From JAKPQE01 sp041397845 (GTDB lineage: Bacteria; Pseudomonadota; Alphaproteobacteria; Rhizobiales; JAKPQE01), in the NCBI GenBank assembly GCA_041397845.1, contig JAWKVW010000013.1, positions 1-64,000 on the forward strand: DNA of 64,000 nt, given 5' to 3'. The notes beneath the pieces were generated by a model. The model made no database searches. It saw only the letters and a program-made list of their open reading frames with translations, and was not told the origin of the DNA. Below are positions 10,323 to 18,725 of the stretch, one piece after another (the stretch's first letter is position 1; each line of letters opens with the position of its first letter). A program made the translations under genes and the position numbers.

Positions 10323-11552
10323 CGTCGTTCCGCAAGGAATGCAGCAATCAGGCTGCCCGCACGGCCGCGCCGGCCCGCGCCTGTCGAGCGCGGCGACAAG
10401 GTCGCCCATCGCCTCGAGCGAATGGATCGGCCGGAATTCATCAACATGCGGCAGCATCGCGCGAATGCCCCAAGCCTTGGCCTGAACCCTCGAACCGCAA
10501 CAGCGGATTGAGCCAGACGAGGCGTCGGCAAGAGCGGTACGAGCTGGTCGATCTCGAAGGCCAGATCGCTGCCCTGCTCGCGCTCCAGCTCGTCCGTGAC
10601 GAGAAGCACGATCGCCCCCGCCCAGCACCGCCGGCCTACAGCCGGTTGAACTCATGCAGCGAAGCCGCGATGCGCGTGCCGCCGGAATTCAGTCGAGGAC
10701 CGCGCCTGGAGACTCCTCGAGCGCTACGTCCGGGTCCTTCAGTCGCGTTGTCGTCTGAAAGTCGCGTGCCGAAGAGAGCTCGACACCCGCCGCCGGCTGT
10801 CGGTCAGCGAGTGCAGGAAATGCAGGAAGATGCGCGTGTACCGGCTCATCGAGCCGGAAATATCGACGGAGCGCGACGATCGGCGGCCGCACTTCCTTGT
10901 GGGCGCGGTAGCAGCGTCGATGACGTCGCCGCCCGCCTTCAGCGATGCCCGCAGGGTACGGCGCGCGTCGAATGCATGGCCGCGCGGCGCCGGCACCAGC
11001 CGCCGCACCGGAATGTCGGCCGCCGGGAGCACGAGGCTTGCCACCTGCCGCTTTGCCTCGGCGATTTCCGCCGCCGTCATCTGGGCAAAAATCGCGGCTC
11101 TGCAGCAGTTCGCGGTCCGACAGCGTCAGCCGCGCGTCGATCTCGGATTTCCGATTGTCCGGCATCGCCTTCGGCTCGCGATCCTCGAACAGCGCCTTGT
11201 TGACCCGTTCCGAGGCCGCCTTCGGCTTTTCCTTCGGGCCGCGCGCCGGCGTGCTGATCGGGCGACAGCATCTGTCGCGATCATCTTCGACGAGCTGGCG
11301 CGGCCGCCAGACAGACGAAATGCCCGTCGAACACCGCCCGATGTTCCCGCTTTTTCACGAAGACAGCGTGCAGTGTCCATGAAGTCGTCGCGATGCCGGA
11401 TGCCCGCCGTCTCGACGGCCCGCAATACCGGCATCGGCGCTCGCCCCGGGCCCGACCGGCAGGCCGGCAGCCTCGCAGCGCCCGCGCAAAATAGACGATG
11501 TTGTCGGCGAGCCGGGCGCCTGTCGCCCCGCCGCCCTTGCCAGCATGCTCAC
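10319..11552 (-). pseudogene. VWA domain protein CoxE-like (frameshifted)
   Basis: CoxE-type proteins carry a metal-ion-dependent adhesion site and work with the MoxR ATPase CoxD to mature the CO-dehydrogenase or related active site. Readable parts are ARLADNIVYFARALR with AGLPVGPG at the N terminus, RHRDDFMDTLHAVFVKKREH, and at the C terminus IDQLVPLLPTPR then AKAWGIRAMLPHVDEFRPIH. The MIDAS region itself is too broken to judge. The probable GTG start at 11552 overlaps the CoxD stop (GTGA). The span of about 411 codons is normal. Confidence 0.75.
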
Positions 11553-12473
11553 GATGCATCTCCGGCAGCGACCTGCGCTTCATCGAGCATGGCGGCGAAA
11601 CGGGGCATAGGCTCGACCCGAGCCGGGCAATGTCGTCCTGGTATTTGAGGAGCACGCCGAGCGTATCCGAGATCGTTTCCGGACGAGGCAACGGCGTCGA
11701 GCTCGGTCAGCGCCTGCGCCCAGTCGAGCGTTTCCGGAACGCCGGGCGCTCGTAGAGCTCCGTTGCGGATCGCCTGGACGAAAGCAACGACCTCGGCAGC
11801 AAGACGCTTCGCCCGCCCCCGGCACCTTCAGCCGCACGATTTCGAGCCCGTTCGGCGCCTGGATAATCGACCCAGCGAGGAGGCAACGCCGGCGCAGCGT
11901 CATGGATCTCGCGCGTCCGGTTCGAGGTGATGATGATGATCGGCCCGTCGCGGCGATCGTCCCGAACTCGGGGATCGAGATCTGGAAGTCGGAAAGCACT
12001 TCGAGCAGATAGGCCTCGAACGCTCGTCCGCCCCGTCGAGCCTGCTGATGAGCAGCACCGGCGGGCGCCGCCGAGCGCCGATCGAGCCTCCAGCAGCGGC
12101 CGCTTGATAAGGAACCGCTCGTTGAAGATATCGTGCGAGAGCTGCGCCCGGTCGACGCCGCCCGCCGCTTCGGCCAGCCGGATCTCGATCATCTGGCCGG
12201 CATAGTTCCACTCGTAGACCGCCTGCGAAACGTCGAGGCCCTCATAGCACCGCAGGCGAATGAGTCGCCGGCCGAGCACATTGGCCAGAACCTGGCACCC
12301 GGTCTTGCCGACGCCGGCCTCGCCCTCGAGGAACAACGGCCGGCCGAGCTTCACAGCGACAGGTATACGACGGTCGCCAGCGAGCGATCGGCAACATACT
12401 CCGACGACGAAAGAAAGGTGACGGCTTCGTCGATCGAGCCGGGCAGAGCGGCGCCGGACCGTTTCTCAGTCAT
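11549..12473 (-). pseudogene. MoxR-type AAA+ ATPase CoxD-like (frameshifted)
   Basis: The first part reads LPGSIDEAVTFLSSSEYVAD and RPLFLEGEAGVGKT, the Walker A of MoxR ATPases. RLIRLRCYEGLDVSQAVYEW and NYAGQMIEIRLAEA follow, exactly as in CoxD. PIIIITSNRTREIHDA is the sensor 1 region, and the C terminus shows ETISDTLGVLLKYQDDIARL. About 308 codons is the family length. It is first in the minus-strand maturation cluster. The region upstream is the repeat at 12.7-12.9 kb, not a structural dehydrogenase gene. Confidence 0.8.
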
Positions 12474-12960
12474 GTTTCCCCGCCTTTGCCTTATTGTCGC
12501 CCGTTGCCGGGCTGGCCGGAACCGGCAGCATCGTTCGGCAAGCGCGCCATCGTGCCCGCGCGCGGTCAACGGCAATCATCTGCGATGCTGATCAGAGCCG
12601 GGCCGCTTCCCTTGGTCCGGCGAGGTCTCACCGGGTGCCTGATTCAGGCGTAGGTGCGACAGCCAGCGGTATCGCACCGGATGGATGGTGCTGGCTGAAA
12701 GACCCTCACCCGGCCTGTGCTGACGCTTTGTCGTTCCGTCGGCGAAGCCTGGCTTCTCCCTGAAGGCGAGGGATTGGCGCGGCAGCCGGCAACAAAGCCC
12801 CCGCCGTGCCGGAGGGTTTGGCGGAGCCACAAGAAACAAAGCCCTCCCCCGCCGCCGGAGGGCTTGAGTGGGGCCACAAGAAACAAAGCCTTCCCTGAGC
12901 GGCGAGGGATTGGCGCGGCAACCAGCCGCCCACTTCTTCGGGAAAAACAATCGGCACGCC
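12474..12960. repeat. Intergenic repeat with nested inverted repeats
   Basis: No gene is convincing in this stretch between the CoxD-like gene and the sfsA 3' end. A 20-base word (GGCGAGGGATTGGCGCGGCA) occurs identically at 12765-12784 and 12901-12920. An 18-base word (GCCACAAGAAACAAAGCC) occurs at 12826-12843 and 12873-12890, and AACAAAGCC occurs three times (12791, 12835, 12882), giving an imperfect tandem of about 44-47 bases. The unit contains an inverted repeat AAGCCCTCC ... GGAGGGCTT. It resembles a REP/BIME-like palindromic intergenic element. Confidence 0.65.
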
Positions 12961-13658
12961 GCTCGACGATGACCTCGCGACCGGTCACCCGACAGGCATA
13001 GGCGATTGCCTCACGCCCACTGCCCGCGCCTGCCGGTAAGCCGCCGCCGCATAGCCGGGTCGATGTCGTCCTTGCAGGCGATGAGAAGCGGTCGGCGTCG
13101 CCGCGGGATGGACGAGGAAAACATCACCGCCCGATGGCCGCTTGCCACCATCGCCGAGAGCTCGACGAGATGCTTGGCGCCGCGCTTCGTCACCGAATCC
13201 GGAAACTCGGCAAGGCCCGGCGCCCGCGACAGATGGGCGTTCTTGATTTCGACATAGGCCGCCGGCCGTCCCTCGCCTTCGAGAACGATGTCAACCCGGC
13301 TGTTCTGGCCGTAGGCGACCTCGCGGCGCAGCGTCGAATAGCCGGCAAGCTCCGGCACCAGCCCGGCCTCGATTGCCTCCGCCGCAATGGCATTTGGCCG
13401 CGAGGTGTTGACGCCGACAAGCGTCACGCCAGCGCCGTCGTCGACCTCTACGAGTTCCCAGGACCAGGCGAGCTTGCGCTTCGGATCGTCCGAGCGCGAC
13501 AGCCAGACCGGCATGCCCGGCTCGGCAAGGCCGGTCATGGCGCCCGGATTGGCGCAATGCGCCGTCACCACGCTTCCGTCGCCAAGCTCGATATCGGCGA
13601 GAAAGCGCTTGTAGCGGCGCAGCAGACGTCCCTGATGAAGTGGTGATGGCAGCAGCAT
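12935..13658 (-). CDS. sfsA: DNA/RNA nuclease SfsA (3' part frameshifted)
   Basis: SfsA (sugar fermentation stimulation protein) is a nucleic-acid-binding protein with a nuclease-like fold. The first 180 residues are intact: LLRRYKRFLADIELGDG, TAHCANPGAMTGLAEPGMPV, LVGVNTSRPNAIAAEAI, and the catalytic-type VDIVLEG ... AAYVEIKNAHLSR. After HRAVMF (near 13110) the frame changes. The C-terminal piece continues in other frames as CKDDIDPA, YRQARAVG and TGREVIVERR, then VPIVFPEE near 12950. The open reading frame alone stops at 13011, but the natural end is probably near 12935. It diverges from btuB. Confidence 0.85.
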
Positions 13659-13747
13659 GCGAGCGCTTTACCGCGTCATCGCAAACGGGACAACGATTCG
13701 CCGCCCGCACCGCGGCATTTGGCGCTGCCCCTGCGACCGACGGATGA

Positions 13748-13776
13748 TTGACAAGTCATTAACGGATGGACACGAT
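13748..13776 (+). promoter_or_regulatory. Possible promoter of the btuB riboswitch transcript
   Basis: A TTGACA box at 13748-13753 is followed after 17 bases by CACGAT, a poor -10 box, about a dozen bases before the riboswitch. The spacing is right, but the -10 match is weak. Confidence 0.3.
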
Positions 13777-13787
13777 CCGCCGCACCA

Positions 13788-13980
13788 GACAGGTGTGCCC
13801 GGTTCGAAGTTTCGATCCCGGGCCAAGAGGGAACACGGACTCCCCGGCGCGTATCGTCGAGGACATCGTGGCTGCCCCCGCAACTGTGCGCGGCGAGCCG
13901 GTCCCGGACGCCACTGAGCCTATGGCTCGGGAAGGCGGGACAACAAGGCACTGACCCGCGAGCCAGGAGACCTGCCTGTC
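13788..13980 (+). promoter_or_regulatory. Cobalamin (B12) riboswitch upstream of btuB
   Basis: All the classical parts of the adenosylcobalamin aptamer occur in order: the closing stem GACAGG (13788) paired with CCTGTC (13975-13980), AGAGGGAACACGG, the B12 box core GCCCCCGCAACTGT, CCACTGAGCC, CGGGAAGGC, and GACCCGCGAGCCAGGAGACCTGCC. It ends 175 bases before the btuB ATG. In this class, B12 binding usually blocks expression of the downstream uptake gene by sequestering the ribosome-binding site or by termination. I see no clear U-run terminator, so translational control is more likely. Confidence 0.95.
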
Positions 13981-14155
13981 CGGGTCACCCATCCGGCGTA
14001 CGGGGCGTGCGCGGGAGCGGTCAATTCCGTTGCGGTGACAACTCGTCCGAATCCGCCGTTCCGGCGGTCGGTCGCGGCTGTCCGGATTGCTGGAACCTGC
14101 CGTTGTCCCGACCTCGAAGCGGCGGCGATGTCAGCCATGCAACGGAGAACCGCGC

Positions 14156-16162
14156 ATGACCCTTCTGTCCAGCCGCCGGCTGCTGCCGGCCCTTCTTGGC
14201 GCAAGTGCCCTCGGCCTTGCCGTCCAGTCCGCTCCCGCCAGCGCCGAGCCCGCCAGCGTTACCCTGCCGACGATCGTCATCTACGCCAACCAGACCCCGA
14301 CCGATGCCGCCAGGGTCGGCTCGGCCGTTACCGTCGTCAGCGACAGCCAGATCTCCGAGACCGGCGCCAAGACCGTCTCGGACGTGCTGCGCACCGTTCC
14401 CGGCGTCGTCGTCGGCCAGACCGGCAGCCGCGGCTCGCTGACCCAGCTTCGCATTCGTGGCGCCGAAGCCAATCACCTGCTCGTCGTCATCGACGGCGTG
14501 CCGGTCAACGGCTTCTCCGATGGCGGCTTTGATTTCGCCGACCTGCCCGTCGACGACATCGAGCGCATCGAGATCATTCGCGGCCCGCAATCAGGCCTTT
14601 ACGGCGCCAATGCCCATGCCGGCGTCGTCTCGATCATCACCAGGTCGGCCAAGGGCGTCCTGACCCCGGAGATCGAGGCCCGCACCGAGATCGGCAGCCG
14701 CAACACCCAGTCCGGCTCCGTTGCCATGCGGGCCGCCTTCGGCCCCGCCTACGGCTCGATCGCGGTCAGCCAGTATCGCACCGACGGCTACAACATCGCC
14801 CATAACGGCAGCGAGGAAGACGCCTCCCGTGCCTTTTCGGTCAACGCCAAGGGCGGCATCGACCTGACTGAAAACCTCAACGTCGAGGGCATGCTGCGCT
14901 ACAGCCATCGCCGCGCCGAAACCGACCCGCAGGACACCTCGTCCGACTTCTTTACCGGCATCGCGTCGCCGACCTACGGCGAGGTGCTCGATATCGAGCA
15001 TGACAACACCGACGAGACGACCTTCTCCGGTCGCGTCTCGGCGACCTTCAGGATGTTCGACGACCACTGGATTCATCAGGCCAGCGTCGCTCGCTACGAG
15101 AACGATACCGACTCCGAATCGACGGGTTTCTCCTATTCGTCGTTCCTCAACACGCTGTTCGCCTTCCCGAGCGAATACCACACGGAGGGCGAGCGCTACG
15201 TCGCGTCTTACAAGAACACCTTCCTCTTCGACACGCCCTCGCTGCTCGGCGCCCACCACAGCGTGACCACGGGCGTCGACAGCCAGCAGGAGCGCTTCCG
15301 CGACGCCTTTGGCCCCAAGAGCGGCGTCTGGAACAATTTCAGCTCGCGCGGCCGCACCGGCTTCTTTGCCGAATACGCCCTCGACCTCGACACCGGCACC
15401 TCGGCGACCGGCTCGGTCCGCTATGACGACAACAACGCCTATGCGGATTCGACCACCTGGCGCGCCACGTTCTCGCAGCGTTTCGCCGCCACCGGCACCC
15501 GCCTGCATGCATCGGCCGGCACCGGCGTCACCGACCCGACCTTCATCGAGGTGTTCGGCTATCCGCCGTTCGGCTTTGTCGGCAATCCGAACCTGAAGCC
15601 GGAAAAGTCGCTGGGCTGGGATGTCGGCGTCGAGCAGTCGCTGCTTGACGGCCGCATCGTCGCCGACGTCACCTACTTCTCGTCGCGCTTCAAGGACAAG
15701 ATCACGACGGTCTACGCGCCGGTCTATACGACGGTGAACACGCCGGGCACCGCGACGCGCCAGGGCTTCGAGGCGGCCATCACGGTCATGCCGCTCGACT
15801 GGCTGACGGTCACCGGCACCTACACCTATACGATCGCCGAGAACGCCGCCGGGCTCGCCGAGGCGCGCGTGCCGCAGAATGCGGCCAGCCTCACCGCCGT
15901 CGCCCGCTTCCTCGAGGACAAGGCCGAGGTTCACGCCGGCGTGCGCTACAATGGCGACATGATCGACGGCTTTCCGGCCGGCGCGCAGATCGCTTCCTAC
16001 ACGGTCGTCAACGCCGGCGCGTCCTACAAGGTCGACGACCGCCTGACCGTGTTTGCCCGGGCCGAGAACCTGTTCGACGAGAAGTATGAGGAGTCCTACT
16101 CCTATCGTGCCCCGGGCTTCGAGGCATATGCCGGCGTGAAGGTCGCCCTGCAGGCGAAGTGA
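14156..16162 (+). CDS. btuB: TonB-dependent vitamin B12 receptor BtuB
   Basis: The 668-residue protein is an outer-membrane receptor. It has a signal peptide (LLPALLGASALGLAVQSAPA then SAE), a TonB-box-like TLPTIVIYAN, the plug domain (about residues 45-155, with DVLRTVPGVVV, LRIRGAEANHLLVVIDGVPV and ERIEIIRGPQSGLYGANA), and a 22-strand-type barrel ending in aromatic-rich strands. The ATG at 14156 is chosen over the upstream in-frame ATG at 14087 because a GGAG lies about 11 bases before it and the signal peptide starts there. The B12 riboswitch in the leader fixes its substrate class. No periplasmic or inner-membrane B12 transport genes are adjacent. Confidence 0.95.
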   Translation: MTLLSSRRLLPALLGASALGLAVQSAPASAEPASVTLPTIVIYANQTPTDAARVGSAVTVVSDSQISETGAKTVSDVLRTVPGVVVGQTGSRGSLTQLRIRGAEANHLLVVIDGVPVNGFSDGGFDFADLPVDDIERIEIIRGPQSGLYGANAHAGVVSIITRSAKGVLTPEIEARTEIGSRNTQSGSVAMRAAFGPAYGSIAVSQYRTDGYNIAHNGSEEDASRAFSVNAKGGIDLTENLNVEGMLRYSHRRAETDPQDTSSDFFTGIASPTYGEVLDIEHDNTDETTFSGRVSATFRMFDDHWIHQASVARYENDTDSESTGFSYSSFLNTLFAFPSEYHTEGERYVASYKNTFLFDTPSLLGAHHSVTTGVDSQQERFRDAFGPKSGVWNNFSSRGRTGFFAEYALDLDTGTSATGSVRYDDNNAYADSTTWRATFSQRFAATGTRLHASAGTGVTDPTFIEVFGYPPFGFVGNPNLKPEKSLGWDVGVEQSLLDGRIVADVTYFSSRFKDKITTVYAPVYTTVNTPGTATRQGFEAAITVMPLDWLTVTGTYTYTIAENAAGLAEARVPQNAASLTAVARFLEDKAEVHAGVRYNGDMIDGFPAGAQIASYTVVNAGASYKVDDRLTVFARAENLFDEKYEESYSYRAPGFEAYAGVKVALQAK

Positions 16163-16172
16163 CGACCCGGCG

Positions 16173-16497
16173 TCAGCGCGTCTCGTCCGCGATCCAGGCG
16201 AGATAGGCGCGCTGCCGCCGGCGACGGCAACACAAGGACGGCCGGCGTCTCGTAGGGGTGCAGCTCCTCGATGCGTCCGGCCGCCGCCGCCGCCCGCGCG
16301 GCTGTCGTCTTGACCAGCATCACCGCTTCGTCCCCCTCCTCCACCTCTCCCTTCCAGCTATAAATCGAGTGCATCGCCGGCAGGATGTTGACGCATGCCG
16401 CCAGCCGCTCCTCGACGAGCCGCCGCCCGAGCCCGGCCGCGTCCGCGGCTGTCGCGAAGGTCGTGTAGATCATCACGACATCGGTGCCATTCGTCAT
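16173..16497 (-). CDS. cutA: Divalent cation tolerance protein CutA (frameshifted near the end)
   Basis: CutA forms a small trimeric, PII-like protein linked to metal tolerance. The family motifs are seen: VMIYTTFATAADAAGLGRRL, VEERLAACVNILPAMHSIYS, WKGEVEEGDEAVMLVKTT and ELHPYETPAVLVLP. Just after VLVLP the frame is lost. Adding one G (CCG to CCGG) restores VAGGSA, and a second one-base change is needed to read YLAWIADETR before the TGA at 16173, a perfect CutA ending. Length with corrections is about 108 residues, normal. It is convergent with btuB and divergent from nadK. Confidence 0.85.
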
Positions 16498-16567
16498 CTG
16501 GCCTCGCTCCTCCGGCCTTGCCATGTTAAACCGACCCCGGCGGCCAGGCCCGGGAAGGTGGATTCCG

Positions 16568-17350
16568 ATGATCGAGCATAGCGCAAACCGGCGCAGGATC
16601 GCTTTTGTTGCAAGCCCGGTTGCCGAGGCCGAAAAGGCCCGCAAGACCCTTGTCGAGCGCTACGGCGACGCCGCTCCGGAAACCGCCGATATCATCGTCG
16701 CGCTCGGCGGCGACGGCCTGATGCTCCAGACGCTGCATCGCTTCATGAACTCCGGCAAGCCGATCTACGGCATGAACCGCGGCTCGGTCGGCTTTCTCAT
16801 GAACGAGTACCGCACCGACGACCTCTATGGCCGCCTCACCGCCGCCAAGCCGACCACCATCCATCCCCTCGCCATGCGCGCCGTCGACGTCGAGGGCGGC
16901 ATCCACGTCGCCCGCGCCATCAACGAGGTCTCGCTGCTGCGCCAGAGCTATCAGGCGGCTCGCCTGCAGCTCTCCATTGACGGCAAGGTCCGGCTCGACG
17001 AACTCATCTGCGACGGCGTTCTGGTCGCAACGCCGGCCGGCAGCACCGCCTACAATCTCTCGGCGCAAGGGCCGATCCTGCCGATCCGCGCACCGCTGCT
17101 CGCCCTGACGCCGATCAGCCCGTTCCGGCCCCGGCGCTGGCGCGGCGCCCTCCTGCCCGACTATGCCGATATCCGCATCGAGGTTCTGGAGCCCGAACGC
17201 CGGCCGGTGAGCACGACCGCCGACAGCGTCGAATTCCGCTTCGTCAAGGAAGTCAGCGTCCGCCAGGATCGCAACTCCGCCTGCCTGATGCTGTTCGATC
17301 CGGGCCACAGCCTCGAGGAGCGCATCCTGCGCGAACAGTTCGGCTACTGA
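16568..17350 (+). CDS. nadK: NAD kinase
   Basis: The 260-residue enzyme phosphorylates NAD+ to NADP+. The catalytic loop is VALGGDGLML (GGDG at residues 47-50, catalytic Asp49), followed by YGMNRGSVGFLMNEY, the NEVSLLRQ segment and the VATPAGSTAYNLSAQGPILP nucleotide-binding motif. Length matches the short form found in rhizobia. The start is the ATG at 16568, because residues before it have no similarity and overlap the divergent cutA promoter region. Confidence 0.95.
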   Translation: MIEHSANRRRIAFVASPVAEAEKARKTLVERYGDAAPETADIIVALGGDGLMLQTLHRFMNSGKPIYGMNRGSVGFLMNEYRTDDLYGRLTAAKPTTIHPLAMRAVDVEGGIHVARAINEVSLLRQSYQAARLQLSIDGKVRLDELICDGVLVATPAGSTAYNLSAQGPILPIRAPLLALTPISPFRPRRWRGALLPDYADIRIEVLEPERRPVSTTADSVEFRFVKEVSVRQDRNSACLMLFDPGHSLEERILREQFGY

Positions 17351-17561
17351 CATTCGGGGATTGCCAGCGCCGGGCAAGACCTTCCCGGCCCGGCGAGTTC
17401 GATTCGCCAGCGAAATGGAATTGGCGCTGCGGAATTGTGCCTTTCGGTCTAATATACTGAAATTTAAGGCGCTTATTTTTAATCTGTCACATCTGTGAAT
17501 TTGCTGCGATCGTTCGCGATCAATCCAGTCGCTTGCCAGATGCCTGGGGGATCGCCGTACT

Positions 17562-18125
17562 GTGACTACGTCTCGTGTAGACCTGTCGAACCTGCGAATG
17601 CTCGTGGCGGATGACAACACCCATATGCGCAGGATCGTTCGCAGCCTGCTGCATGGTTTCGGGGTGCGCGAGGTCATGGAGGCAGAAGACGGGGCAAACG
17701 CACTCGAACTCTTCAACACCCATACCCCCGATATCGTGGTCGTGGACTGGGCGATGCCGATTATTGACGGACTGGAGCTGACGCGGCTGATCCGCAATCC
17801 CTCCTCGAACGCCAACCCCTATGTGCCGATCATTCTTTTGACCGGCCATGCCGAGCGGCGGCGGGTCATCGAGGCGCGGGACGCCGGCGCTTCCGAGTTC
17901 CTCGCCAAGCCGATCTCGGCGAAGTCGCTTTACGTGCGGGTTGTCTCGACCGTGGTCAATCCGAGGCCGTTCGTGCGCACCAAGAGCTATTTCGGACCCG
18001 ATCGCCGGCGGTTCGACAACCCGAACTACAAGGGCCCCGAGCGCCGCGGAAACCGGGCGCAGGGCGCCTCTGCCGAGACCATGGAAATCGACGACACCAA
18101 CAAGGCGCAATCTGACTGGATGTAA
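17562..18125 (+). CDS. Single-domain response regulator with FGPDRRR tail
   Basis: The 187-residue protein has one receiver domain (about residues 10-130). The acidic pair is Asp17-Asp18 (LVADDNTHMRRI), the phosphoacceptor is Asp62 (VVVDWAMPIIDG), and the switch residues are Thr94 (LLTGHAERR) and Lys116 (LAKPIS). There is no DNA-binding or enzymatic output domain. The C-terminal tail carries SYFGPDRRR and GPERR, a basic motif that recurs in alphaproteobacterial single-domain regulators. The start is GTG. An Hpt protein follows 42 bases downstream, so the two probably form a phosphorelay pair. The 211-base region upstream is AT-rich and likely holds the promoter. Confidence 0.88.
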   Translation: MTTSRVDLSNLRMLVADDNTHMRRIVRSLLHGFGVREVMEAEDGANALELFNTHTPDIVVVDWAMPIIDGLELTRLIRNPSSNANPYVPIILLTGHAERRRVIEARDAGASEFLAKPISAKSLYVRVVSTVVNPRPFVRTKSYFGPDRRRFDNPNYKGPERRGNRAQGASAETMEIDDTNKAQSDWM

Positions 18126-18167
18126 GGTGCGGGAAACGCAGGCACCGATCATTGACGGGAAACGGCC

Positions 18168-18692
18168 ATGAACAGTGCAGCCGAAGACGACAAGTCCTTC
18201 GAGATCATCAAGACGCCGGTCGACCTGCGCAAGAAGTGCAAGCCCCTGCGCGGCAAGGCCGCCGAGGTTGATCCCATTGCCAGGGCCGAGCAGGAGCTCG
18301 CCCGCCTGTCCGTCCGCTTCGATAGCTGGATGGAAGACGAGACCGAAACGCTTGAAAAAGCCTATGCCGCCTTCTGCAAGGACCCCGGCAACGAGGCCGT
18401 CGTCGATACCCTGTTCCGGTCCGCACACGACATGCGCGGCCAGTCCGAGACTCTCGGCTACCCGCTCGCCGGCCGCGTCGCCAGCAATCTCTGCCGCCTC
18501 ATCGAATCGGCCGCCGATCGCGCCCTGATCCCGCCGGCCATCGTCGAGCACCACGTTCTTGCCGTGCGCGCCATCGTCCGCGAGAAGGCCAAGGACGAGC
18601 AGAACACCACCGGCACGGAAATCGCCAAACGCCTCGCCGAGGTCGTCGACGAGGTCCTGGACAAGATCGGGCGCCATCCGGACGCCCCCTGA
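18168..18692 (+). CDS. Hpt domain-containing phosphotransfer protein
   Basis: The 174-residue protein is helical, with a histidine phosphotransfer motif FRSAHDMRGQSETLGYPLAG (His87 as likely phospho-acceptor) in its middle. No transmembrane segment or kinase ATPase domain is present. The N-terminal 40 residues are basic and conserved-looking (KTPVDLRKKCKPLRGKA). It is co-directional with the receiver protein at 17.56-18.13 kb, from which it would accept or to which it would pass a phosphoryl group. It converges with the DUF2336 gene. The kinase of the relay is not in the neighbourhood. Confidence 0.85.
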   Translation: MNSAAEDDKSFEIIKTPVDLRKKCKPLRGKAAEVDPIARAEQELARLSVRFDSWMEDETETLEKAYAAFCKDPGNEAVVDTLFRSAHDMRGQSETLGYPLAGRVASNLCRLIESAADRALIPPAIVEHHVLAVRAIVREKAKDEQNTTGTEIAKRLAEVVDEVLDKIGRHPDAP

Positions 18693-18725
18693 GGCGGGCG
18701 CCGTTCCCTTTTCTGTGAAATCTGG

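Larger units (their letters stand above)
2110..13110. other. Block of dense frameshifts (likely low-quality sequence)
   Basis: Every gene from the middle of the BMP gene to the last third of sfsA is broken by repeated insertions, deletions and substitutions. Genes on either side (mazG, the decarboxylase-like gene, btuB) are intact. Conserved motifs survive in alternating frames, and gene lengths and start/stop overlaps are kept. This fits uncorrected reads better than long-term gene decay. Coordinates and starts inside the block are approximate. Confidence 0.8.

Noticed and set aside
12576..12988. Minus-strand frames with PSPLREG / PSPSGRS-like peptides
   Set aside because: These arise from the intergenic repeat in all three frames and lack a start site and homology. 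They are translated repeat, not genes.
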